A stretch of DNA of 64,000 bases from Auriscalpium vulgare (Eukaryota; Basidiomycota; Agaricomycetes; Russulales; Auriscalpiaceae): the NCBI GenBank assembly GCA_019915015.1, contig JAHBBC010000005.1:1674001-1738000 (forward strand), given 5' to 3'. Positions 1 to 9,613 of this stretch are shown here, piece after piece. The notes under the pieces are model-generated. The model had not been told where the DNA came from. It searched no databases and saw nothing but the letters and a program-made list of their open reading frames with translations. Made by a program: the position numbers and the translations under genes. Numbering within the stretch: the first letter of the stretch is position 1; each line of letters opens with the position of its first letter.

Positions 1-2
1 AA

Positions 3-469
3 ACCGCCGTCAATGTCACAGTGTATGCCAAGCAAGCTGATAAGGATCTCAGCGTGGTCACGTTTGAGGAGAACTCGGTGAGCGACGACTCGGACGCCAT
101 GCGCACTCTGGCCTTCACGTCTGCTGCCCCCAGCTGCACCTGAACATTGTCCTTCCTAATTCGAAGAGATTCACGCGCTCGCTAGAACTCTTCGGCGCCA
201 TCGATCCCGCCGCTTCAACCTCTCGGATCCTTGGCACAAAGGTGCGGCGCTTGTGGTCTTCTGCGCGTTCTCTTTTTACACCATTTTCCTATCCGCAGAT
301 CGAGATCATCTTGAAGAAGTCGGATGGGAAGAGTTGGACATTGCTCGAGCGGACGGACCGCGACTTGGGCGGGGTGAGCCTGACGTTCGGTGTGGGTGGT
401 AGGACAGGCACGATCGGCGCGAAAGAGCTTGTTCTCGACGGTGAAAATAGTAGGCGAACGGCCGCTTAG
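3..469 (+). CDS. CHORD/CS-domain protein, 3' part (RAR1/CHORDC1-like)
   Basis: Only the C-terminal part lies in the window; the 5' end is beyond the left edge. Three exon pieces (3-77, 134-241, 299-469) are joined by 56- and 57-nt GT...AG introns and give a CS (p23-like) domain. It opens with VTVYAKQADKDLS, continues through SLELFGAIDPAAS, and then TKIEIILKKSDGKSW, the beta-strand order seen at the end of CHORD-containing proteins. In that family the CS domain binds HSP90, and the protein acts as a co-chaperone with SGT1; I infer the same role here. The N-terminal cysteine/histidine CHORD repeats that would confirm the family cannot be seen. It could also be an SGT1-type CS protein, but no SGS tail follows. 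The stop is at 467-469, and the gene converges on the IF-2 gene. Confidence 0.75.
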
Positions 470-586
470 CACCTTTCTCATCAGGTAAGCAATCCTTACA
501 GCATAGCACACAGAGTAAGAGCTCAAACAAAAGCCGCCCAGTGAAAGAGATGTGGTTGCAGGGAGTTGTACTTACGTGCGCCGAAT

Positions 587-3500
587 CTACAAGTTCTTTG
601 GTAGTTCAACCTCCTGATACACCTGGATAGAGTCGTCCTTCTTGAGATCGCTGAACATCTCCAAACTCACACCACACTCCATGCCCTTCGAAGCTTCCGC
701 TATATCATCCTTCAGGTGCCTGAACGTGTCCAATCGCCCTGAGACATAAAATCGGAGTAAGCAAACGAGGCCAAGCTTCTTCCGAACGCCATACCTTCGT
801 GAAGGACTTGCCCATTGCGCACGACTTGCACGGTCTTATTCCGGTGGAGCGTGCCGTTGACGACACGGCAGCCCGCGACTGATTTCGTTCGTTTCCCCGA
901 GAGTTGAATATCAAATACTTGGAGTACTTTTGCCTCGCCTGTAACGCGTTTTTCGAATTTCGAGGGCAGCAGGTCCGTGACACGCTTAGTGACTTCCTCC
1001 ATCACGCGGTAGATGATGGTCGACGAATAAATGGGGACGTTGTTCATGCCCGCGCTGACCGTCGCGGCTTTGGGAACAGGCACTGAGAACGCGATGATGA
1101 TTCCTAGGAAGCAGGTCGATCAGAACGGTACTTGAATGATAAAAATCTGAAGTACCATTGGCAGCTTTGGCTCTGAGGATATCAGCTTCGGTGACTTCAC
1201 CCACCGCCGTGGAGACGATTTTAACGCGAGCTTCCTCGTTTCCTATGCTCTGCAGCGCGCCTTCAAGTGCTTCGACGCTGCCGCTGACATCCCCCTTGAT
1301 GACCAACCTGAGCTCTTTCGGACCCTCGTGTTCCGGAACAGATTCAACGTATTCCGTACCCGCCGCTTCGGCCTCGGCCTCAAGCTCCTTCCTCTCGCGC
1401 TCTGTCCGCCGCTGAGAGTTAATAGCCTCGATGTCCACGAGCATAGAATCCAGCTCCGCTTTCCGCAGGCGATTGGCGACCGCCTTCTTGATCTCCTGCT
1501 CTGTGCCTTGCAGGACCTCATCGCCGGCGCTCGGCAGCTCCTTCCACCCGGACACCGTCACCGCCATGCCGGGGTAAGCGGCTTTGACGGTCTTGCCGGC
1601 AGAGTCGGTCATGACGCGCACTTTTGCCTGCGTCGTCCCGCAAATGATGTGCGAGCCTGGCGTCAGGCAGCCGCGTAGCAGCAGTACGGTCGCCACTGGT
1701 CTAACAGCAGCACAACCCATGGAGAGGATGGTGAGAAAATCGCAAAAGATAACGGAGCGCGAGACTGACCCGAGACCCTTCTGCATCTTAGACTCGAGGA
1801 CTTGTCCGTGCACTCTGCCATCATGCTCGGCACGCAGGTCCTGCATTTCAGCAACGAGGGATATGTTCTCGACGAGCTGATCGAGCCCGAGCCCGGTGAG
1901 ACCGGAAACTTCTACGGACGGGATGTCGCCGCCCATGCTCTCCAGCTGGATGCCTTCAGTCATGAGTTCGAGCTGAACCTTTTCCTGCAAATCACGAAGC
2001 ATCAGTGATGGACAGGCGACGAGCGGCGGTGAGACGCACGACGTCAGCGCCTGTTTTGTCGACTTTGTTGATAGCCACAACAAGCTGGACTGTAGGGTCC
2101 TTCTGTACTAGCTCGATGACCTCTTTGGTTTGTGGCTTGACCCCATCGTCCGCGGCCACGACAAGCACAACGATATCCGTGACGTCGGCTCCCCGCGCTC
2201 GCATTGCCGAAAAGGCTGCGTGGCCTGGAGTATCCAAGAAAGTGATCGACCGCTTGCCGTCTCCCCCAGCAGAGCTGGCCACAGGAACGGAGAAAGCGCC
2301 GATGTGCTGAGTGATGCCGCCTGCCTCCCCCCGCGCAACAGAGGATGACCGCAGCGTATCCAGAAGTGTCGTCTTGCCGTGATCTACGTGTCCCATAATA
2401 GTGACTATCGGCGGGCGGGGAGGAAGGCCTGATTTGTCTGCAGGAGGCGGCCTGCCATACCAATATAAGAGGAAGGAATATGAGATGCAAGCGAGATGTA
2501 CCTACGAGGCGTAGATGTCGAAAGCAGCTTCGTCATTGATGATTGGATTGCGGTGAAATTCATCAGCAAGAAGTGCAGCGTAGTCGGAAGTCAGGACTGT
2601 CGGAGACGTTAGATAACCAATTGTTTCTGACATGCTTCAGACAAACCATGGTCATACGATGCATCTTCCCCCATCCCAGCCTCGCGCATCTTCCGCTGGA
2701 GGCGCTCTAGTCGCAGATTAGACCAATGCCAACCACTTATGAATTGCAAATACCTAGGGAAACTTTGAGCAGCCTCGCTAAATTTCCCACAGATACGACA
2801 CTTGGGATGAAGACGTCGATCTTCGGGCGCTTGAACTCCTTCTTTGAGAGTTTTCGAACTTTGATGGGGCTCGCGGCGGTCGGCCGTGAAGACTGCGGGC
2901 GATGTTGCGAGCGGATCGCTAGGTTGGGGGAGTGGTCATGGGCCAGAGAACCACGTTGCTTGAACGCCAGCTTAGCGCGTCTGTGGACGTGCTCTGGACG
3001 TTCATGTTCCAAGGTCTCGGCTTGAGGCCCGTGCAGTAGTGGGTCGAGAGGGACCGTTGGCGTACGTTTGTCATCTGTATCTGCATGGCTCCCGCGAGTG
3101 GCAGGAGCAGCCCGCGAAGAAGAGTCAGGGACTGCGAGGTGGGGAGCAGGGTCCTTGTCATATGAATACCTCCCGCGGGTCATAGGTGCAGCCCGCGAAG
3201 AAGAGTCAGGGACTGCGAGGTGGGGAACGGCGTCCCGCTCTAAGATAGTCGGAGTGTCGACTTGTCGGAAAGCTCGGTCTTCACCTCGACGCCCTTGCGA
3301 GCGTGAAGACAAAGGATCTGCCGTTCGCGACCATTTGCCACCGGCCGATGGATGGTCGGAAGAGCTCTGCGCATTGCGTGGCCTCGACCAGCGATCGCGA
3401 GCAGGCGCAGGAGAAGCGGAAGTCGCATCAGACTGCTTAGCCCATCTCCCTACGGAGGGAGAGGGACCGGCGCCTTCAGCCGTGGGCCACTCTCTTCTGG

Positions 3501-3769
3501 GCGGAGGTGTGGAAGAGGGGCCCGAGGAAGAGGCAGACGGAGCGTTCGGTCGCGCCCATTTTCCAAGGCCAAGTGGTGCGGGGTCCGAGGACGGCGACAG
3601 CTTAGGAGGGGCCCATTTACCCAGAGGCTGTGGCTTTTTGCTCTGTCAGTAAGTCGCGGGGCCATAGTCACTGAATAGGACGCACCGCTGCTTTGGCCGC
3701 TGAAGCAACGGAGCGCACTCGCGCATGTGTCCTTAGCCGGGAGATGGCAGGTTTTGAACGGCTGTGCAT
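587..3769 (-). CDS. IFM1: Mitochondrial translation initiation factor IF-2
   Basis: GTPase that places initiator tRNA on the mitochondrial small ribosomal subunit. Nine exons: 3769-3686, 3642-2754, 2706-2647, 2596-2506, 2451-2040, 1984-1770, 1700-1156, 1103-795, 738-587, giving 918 residues. The ATG at 3769 is preceded by an in-frame stop. It opens an arginine-rich presequence ([20 protein letters not shown]) with no acidic residues, which indicates import into mitochondria. A long low-complexity region follows, containing a 27-residue tandem duplication. Then come the IF2 N-domain ([16 protein letters not shown]), the G domain with G1 GHVDHGKT, G3 DTPGH and G4 NKVDK, and the C-terminal barrel domains ending [11 protein letters not shown]. 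All GTPase motifs are intact. It is divergent from the scramblase gene. Confidence 0.93.
3091..3232 (-). repeat. Tandem 81-bp duplication inside the IF-2 leader region
   Basis: Two near-identical stretches about 81 nt apart (27 codons) encode [14 protein letters not shown] twice, followed by MTRG in one copy and ATRG in the other. The repeat is in frame and lies in the disordered segment between the presequence and the IF2 N-domain, so it is probably neutral to GTPase function. Confidence 0.8.
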
Positions 3770-3973
3770 CGTCTAGAGAGTAGGATGCAGGGACTAAGGT
3801 ATCGTGAGTAGGGACATTGGACGATGGTGAGGCCTTGAGGGTGCCAGCGGCTGCCAGCCAGTACTTGCAAAACGGTCGAGCGCGTCGCAGAGTCGGATTT
3901 GCCCGAGGATCCCGTGACGACCCCGGGCCGACACGTGCGTCGCGAAGTCCACTGTCCAGACAGTTGCTCAATC
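3770..3973. promoter_or_regulatory. Shared divergent promoter, IF-2 and scramblase
   Basis: 204 bp separate the start codons of two divergent genes that both begin with mitochondrial-type leaders. The promoter elements of both must lie here or inside the 5' ends. I see no convincing TATA box. Shared regulation is an inference from the spacing. Confidence 0.5.
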
Positions 3974-5491
3974 ATGCTCACCTCTTTCCAGAGCTACATG
4001 CTGCGTAAACTCGCTACGCCTCTGCAGGTACCACTGAGACATGCTACTGCGTCAAACTCTGCTCGACTCTATGCGATAAGCCGATTCCCGCCGAAAAGTG
4101 GACCCGGCGCAAGCAGGTCAAGGCGTTCATCACCGCGGGAGCCGGCGCCTCAGGCTCATGCAGCGGCGAAGGATAGTTATCAGCTCGAGGATAAGCCGTC
4201 TTTGGAGGAGTCGCCTCTATGGGACGAGAGCCAACGTTTTCCCGTTAGCAATCCGGAGGAGGGTCTCAAGAATCTCTTGCTCCCGAATGACACCCTTCTA
4301 GTCACCAGGTTCGTCAATTGCAACTAGCTTACCATCCATCGGTACATAGACTCCTTTCCAGGCAGCTCGAGATGCTCAACATTTTCATTGGCTTTGAGCA
4401 GACCAATAAATACGTGATATGTGCGTCTTGCCTCTTCCAAATTGTGACGTCCACGAGTTTTGACAGAAGGACATCGGCACGCAGCCAACGAAAACGGTGA
4501 CACCCTAGGTTTCATTGCAGAAGAGCCTCGGGGGTTCTTGCAGGCATTTGGGCGGCAGATTTTTCGTACCCATCGGCCCTTCCGCGCGATCGTCATGGAC
4601 AGTCACGGCACCCCCATTCTCTGGGTACGGCCCACTCCGCACATGTCTTGTGCGGCGTTGCTCATAAAACTAATGGCGTAGATAAGGCGCCCATTTGACT
4701 GGATCAATTCGCGCATGTACGTGCAGCGCATCAAGGACTTGCACGAGTACACCCCAGAAGGCGAGCCTGTGCTCGACACGTTCGCTGAGGTGCAGCAGCG
4801 ATGGCACCTTTGGAGACGGCGCTATGATCTCTTCCTAAGGTGTGCATCAATCTTCATACCATACCTCCGATCCTGTTCTTACTTCCAACAGGGAAACGTC
4901 CAGAAGAATACTGTCGACCCTTGATGAGCCGCAGCCTGAGCCAGATACAGAACATTTCGCACAGTTTGCGCGGACCGATGAGGGGCTGTGGGCATGGCAC
5001 TTCACCATGCGCGGCCGATCAGGTGAGGAGATTGCCAGCGTTAACCGCGCATTTCGCGGGTTTGGGCGTGAGGTGCGGTGATCCCTACCAGTGTGCCAGT
5101 ATACGGCTCACACACTGCGCGCGTAGATATTCACGGATACAGGCAAGTTTTTCTGGCCGAAATTACCGGATGCTACTCTATGGGTGCGATTGACGGCTGT
5201 ACATAGGGCAATACTCGGTCAATTTTGCGCCGCAGCCCCCGAATCCCGATCACGCGCCACCATCCAAGCCCACTGTCATCCGCAATCTCACCCTCGAGGA
5301 GCGTGCCGTGAGTTGACATTTAAGTTCAGCAGCCGGCCTTGACTCACCCCACCGCTCCAAGCTTGTACTGGCGATGGCCGGTGCGTTTATGTTTCACAAA
5401 CACTCCATGTGCCGTCAATGACGCCGCACGCGGAATGAACGCAGTCAATATCGATTTCGACTACTTCTCCCGGCACTCCGAAGGAGGGTAA
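3974..5491 (+). CDS. Mitochondrial phospholipid scramblase family protein (AIM25-like)
   Basis: Nine exons: 3974-4308, 4362-4420, 4485-4624, 4682-4839, 4892-5072, 5127-5142, 5207-5307, 5362-5380, 5445-5491, giving 351 residues. Family signatures are LEMLNIFIGFEQTNKYVI, NGDTLGFIAEEPRGFL, RPFRAIVMD, WIRRPFDWINSRMYV and VNIDFDYFSRHS. Scramblase-fold proteins (PLSCR, yeast Aim25) associate with membranes and are linked to lipid redistribution; the yeast member is mitochondrial. The N-terminus is basic, with alternative ATGs at 3974 and 3998, and the second starts MLRKLATPLQVPLRHA, a plausible presequence. The sixth exon is only 16 nt, and its downstream intron (5143-5206) uses a GC donor (AG|GCAAGT). 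The exact membrane role is inferred from the family. Confidence 0.9.
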
Positions 5492-5747
5492 GGCTTTTGC
5501 CTTTGTATGTTCGGTGCCTTTAAAGTTGAAGCTCTCGCCCTTGCTCTAGACACGGCATAGGGCTGCCCTTCTTCGGCTTCGGATCCGAAGAGTAATGTTC
5601 CAAGTACGTGCGGGCCTCGCACATCTTGGCCAAGGTACTTCATCCGCTGCTCATCGTGCGAGACTAGCGAATGACATCAATCATAACAATGGATACAACC
5701 TCTAGATAGATACATTGTCGCAAAAAAGGCAGCCGCGCCGGCGGGCA

Positions 5748-8197
5748 TCAGTACCTCTCATTCATAGTATACACCGATGTCATGAACATGTCGAAATCCG
5801 CCTCGTTCACCTCCAATATGTTCGTATCGAACGAACTATGCCGTGTGCGCGCCCCGGAGTTTTCCTTCGCATCTAGAAACGTCAAGCCGAACTCACTGCA
5901 CGCATCAGTCAGGACCATGCTGCCCACCACAGCCGAACAGTATGACGCACTTCTTCTTGACGTCTCCAAAGTCAAGCGCGGCATTCATGCCGATGATAAT
6001 GTACGTGTGCGCACGCTCGTTGAGGCACGCGAGGATAAGCGGGATACTCTTCTTTTTGCTGCTGCGCCCGACAGCGACACCACCGACGCGGTCGCGCAGC
6101 GCGTCCGCGAGCCATAAGCCGAGGCGCAGCAGCACGCCTGGGTGCGTGAAGAGCGCGAGGTCAGGGCCCTGCCGCATCTGCACGACGCGGTGCCCCTTCG
6201 TCATGCGGATGTCGTTCTTGTCGATAATCGAGGAGCCCGTGCGGATGATCGCTTTGTTCACGGACTTGGCGAGCGCAAGGGCCTCGCGCAGACGCACAAT
6301 GCTGCAAACGGGGTCAATCTTATGCGGGGGAAAAGGCAGGTGGGGCGTACTCGTCGAGTGCGTCGAACGCGTTCCAAAAATTGCGTACAAGCCACGATTC
6401 GCGCTCCTTCTCCTCCTGCAGCAGCGCAGCAGCACGCTCCTCATCGACCTCCGCTCTGTCTTCCCCGTCGTCCTCCCGCCGCGCCTCTGGCTCGCCCCAC
6501 TTCCCCGTCGCTCGCCACACACGCCCGCCGCCGAACCACTCGCCGCCGTTGCGCGCGCCCTCGACCTCGACCTCCATCCGCACACCCGTCGCCGCGTCCA
6601 GGAGCGCGTTGAGCGCCTCAACAGCGTCGGCGGCGGAGAGCGGCTGCGTGTGGTAGCCGTAACACCGCACGAAGGACGGGTAGGATAGGTCGACAAGCCC
6701 GTATTCCGGCGCAATCGCATCGAGCTTGTCCCGGAGGTGCCGCTTCAGGTCCATGTCCATGTGGGAATAGGGTTGTTGAGTTTGTGGTATTGAGAACCTG
6801 GAGACCGAAAGTCAGCTTAGCGGACGACTACGGACGGGCAGTCAAGGGCTGTACCCCATCTTCGCGAGTAAACCCGTCAAACGTTTCCGGCCCTGCTCCT
6901 TCCAGATACCCAACTTGCTTGCGACGTAGCTCGAGTGAAACATCGCGTCGTAGAGCGTCCAATGTCGAAACAGCGCAAAGCGAAGCTCGTCAGTCGCGCG
7001 CAGCGAGTTGTCGTCGGGCCCGAGCGATGCGAGTCCGTGCGAATCGTTTGCTGGGGGCGGGGGGTTGAGGCGGAAGACCTCGTCGTAATAAATGGAGTGG
7101 TACTTGTCGTATTCCGCTCGTGATATTAAGCAGCGCATGTGTTGGTATGTCAGGCCGAGGATTGCCAGCCTTGGTGTGTGTCGGCAGGTGGAATCGAGGG
7201 AGAGGAAGGCGACGCACCACAGTAGATCGTTGTCCACCCGCTCGAGCACCGTGGCGAGGATATACACCGTGCCGGCGGCGCTCTGCCCATGCCATGTTCC
7301 GCTCATATAGTACTTGCTCAGGCGATGCGCGAAGGTGCTGCGGTCTTCTCGGGATAGTCGAGACGATGGTTGTGACTGAAGGAAGTCTCAATAGGCCAAT
7401 GGTATTCAGGGTGAGCTTCAAGACTTACGTCGCGGTCGACGCGTCTTCGCTTGCCAGGACTGCGACTCCCGTCGCCCAAAGATCTCCGCTTGCCCGAAGA
7501 GCCGCTTTCTTCGTACTGGTCCTCTTCGTCATCTTCAGGGTCATCAGGAGGATCCTCTTCGTCTTCATCTTCGTCTTCTGATTCCTCTGGCGCGTACTGG
7601 CCCACATGTTCAGCGCGCGCGACACATGAAAATGGACCAAGCAGCTCACAGCAAGGGTCTCCCACGCCTTTCGCACCTCGTCCAAACTCTCTGACGCGCC
7701 GTCGTCCCAAATGATGACGCGCTCACCATTGTTACCCCCGCTGAACAGATTGGACAAATTGAACGGGCGTGTAGAGTCGATGATGTGCACGCGGAGCTGT
7801 GTTGGAAAGTCGCCAAACCACTCCGACAAAGTGAGATCAAGAATAGCGCCAATGTTGAGTAGTATGAGAGTGTGTAGCTACGCGTTGAGCGTAAGTATGA
7901 GGACCTTACACCATGCCTGCCACGCACCTCTGCGTATGTCATCAGTTCATCGCGCATCCGCTCAAGATCAGCTATGCCAGACAACGGTACAATGCGGTGC
8001 ATAACGTCGTCCTGCTTGAAAAGATCGGCGAGCATCTTCGCGGCACACAATGCGTCAGTGTCGGGCGCGACGAGAATGATCACGGAGGAGGCGGAGGTGA
8101 GAGGCGAGCGACGGTGCGCGGTAAGGATAGTGTTATAAGCTTCGGCATAAGATGAGCGCGTTGCAGATGCAAGATGAGGAGGCGGGATGAAGACCAT
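5748..8197 (-). CDS. CDC45: DNA replication factor CDC45
   Basis: CDC45 joins MCM2-7 and GINS to form the CMG helicase at replication forks. Seven exons: 8197-7928, 7877-7650, 7596-7429, 7375-6855, 6797-6351, 6301-5951, 5895-5748, giving 710 residues. It has the DHH-like N-terminal fold with VIILVAPDTDALCAAKML, then LILLNIGAILDL and VHIIDSTRPFNL. An acidic loop (ESEDEDEDEEDPPDD) and a basic KRRRVDR patch come next, then YYMSGTWHGQSAAGTVY and DLLWCVAFLSL. The C-terminal part includes ALDFGDVKKNEFGLTFLDA. The start at 8197 (MVFIPPP) was chosen because the longer open frame begins at a non-ATG codon. It converges on the scramblase gene with about 250 bp between stops. Confidence 0.95.
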
Positions 8198-8769
8198 GGC
8201 CTGACGATGAACGGCGGTCACAAACTTGATCGTTGACCAGGACGCGTTCCTTATGTAAGCAGACTCGAACGCGTCGGTGGCGCCGGCCCGGGCATCCAGT
8301 GTGGCACGTAGGGCTTCCCGGCCAAAGTTGTTCAGTAGATAGACTTCGCTTTCAACAAAGTAATAACGGAGTTCCCAAGGGTCATTTGGTTTGAATCTGG
8401 TGCTGGTATTGACAGATTTATTGGTGCTCGTCCGCGGAGGATAGTCCTAGTACTGCTGGTGGACCACTCAGCCTGCGCCGTGGTCGCATGCGGCGGGCTT
8501 AGCACGAACGCTTTCCCTCTCGAAAACACATGTAGCGAGTAAATAAAGTCCAATTATTCTGACCAGCATCATCATGACTACTACATAGTTGTTCCTCATG
8601 AGCAGCATCTGACTGAGCATCCTACCGCCACCGCAGGAATGCCGGTGAGCGGATGAGCCCCCAGTGGATCGACGCCGTTTCAAGGAAGCGCCATGCTGAT
8701 GATGCATGACGCCTAACATGGGAATCGTATTAGCTAGCGCTTCGTTAAGGGTGGGGAGGTGGTTATACC
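8198..8769. other. Intergenic, CDC45 upstream region
   Basis: 572 bp between the CDC45 start and the 3' end of the secreted repeat-protein gene. It must hold the CDC45 promoter and the downstream gene's 3' UTR. I see no coding region or RNA gene that I can support. Confidence 0.6.
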
Positions 8770-9466
8770 TTAGATGGGGAGGGGTGCGCCCGGGATTTCG
8801 GACGCAGGGATCTCGGACAACAAATGGCGGGCCTCCACTTCATGCAGGCGGCAGGCTACGTGGTGGCTGACGGGGACAAGTCCAATAGTGGACTCGAGTT
8901 TGGACTTGGACTTGCTCTTCTTGCTAGAATGGCGGGCTACGAGCTTGGTGCCGCCGTGGCCGAGTTCTGCGGCGGTGAATTTGGGTAGGGACAAGCCTGA
9001 GGGGTTAGACTCGGCTTTAGACCTGCTCTTCTTGCTAGAATGGCGTGCTACGAGCTTGGTGCCGCCGTGGCCGAGTTCTGCGGCAGTGAATTTGGGTAGG
9101 GACAAGCCTGAGGAGTTGGACTCGGCTTTAGACTTGCTCTTCTTGCTAGTATGGCGGGCCTCCACCGAGCTGATTAAAAGCGCCGCAAGTGCTAGTTCAC
9201 GAGCGTTGGTAGTCGATCATACCTCAATTCTGAGACCGGGACGAGTTCACCGACCGGCAGAGCTTGCAGCGGCGTCGCACATTCATGCATACTGCCCGCT
9301 TCCTAGAAGGAGGCGAGTCAGAGTCGATGGAAGATGCGAAGAGTCAACTTACGCATGCTCTGGCGGCGAGCGTCACAGAGTCCTCCGCGGTGCGCTTCTG
9401 CATGGACGTCGCAGACGCGGCGGCAATGGCAGCGAAGGCCACGAGGAGTTGGGAAAAGCGAACCAT
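8770..9466 (-). CDS. Small secreted protein with three 38-residue internal repeats
   Basis: Not a family I recognise. Three exons (9466-9353, 9302-9223, 9169-8770) with 50- and 53-nt introns give 197 residues. The protein starts MVRFSQLLVAFAAIAAASA, a classic signal peptide. A Lys-Arg dibasic site (SMQKR|TAED) follows, of the kind cut by Kex2. A short acidic and Cys-containing stretch (ACEAGSMHECATPL) comes next. Then there are two full and one partial copy of a unit built from ARHSSKKSKSKAES, SGLSLPKFTAAELGHGG and TKLV, with a further VEARH near the C-terminus. Each unit carries a strongly basic KKS(K/R)SK cluster. It could be a repeat-containing precursor cut into peptides, a wall-associated protein or an effector-like protein. 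A signal peptide and clean introns on this strand decide against the overlapping open frame on the other strand. Confidence 0.72.
8880..9160 (-). repeat. 114-bp in-frame tandem repeats
   Basis: Two complete units and part of a third, period about 114 bp, inside the secreted protein gene. The copies differ at only a few positions, so the expansion is recent or kept uniform by unequal exchange or conversion. The period is an exact multiple of three, so the reading frame is kept. Confidence 0.85.
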
Positions 9467-9605
9467 GGATAATGATCGGGTATCAGTAAGGAACGTTGTG
9501 CCGTAGAGTGGGCAGTGTAGGAGTGAGAATGGAGAGTTGAACGTTCAGAATGGGAGCACCGGGTTAACACAGCGCAGCTGAGCTTACAGTTCCCCTGCTG
9601 GCCAG

Positions 9606-9613
9606 CATTTATA
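9606..9613 (-). promoter_or_regulatory. TATA-like box of the secreted repeat-protein gene
   Basis: Reading on the minus strand, TATAAATG lies about 140 bp upstream of the ATG at 9466. This is a reasonable core promoter for a strongly transcribed secreted-protein gene. No start-site data are available. Confidence 0.4.

Noticed and set aside
5843..6688. 281-residue plus-strand open frame
   Set aside because: Antisense to CDC45 exons; Arg/Pro/Ser-rich shadow composition and no domain.
8774..9472. 232-residue open frame on the plus strand over the repeats
   Set aside because: Antisense to the secreted repeat protein, which has a signal peptide, introns and a stop on the minus strand. The plus frame has no start context or motif.
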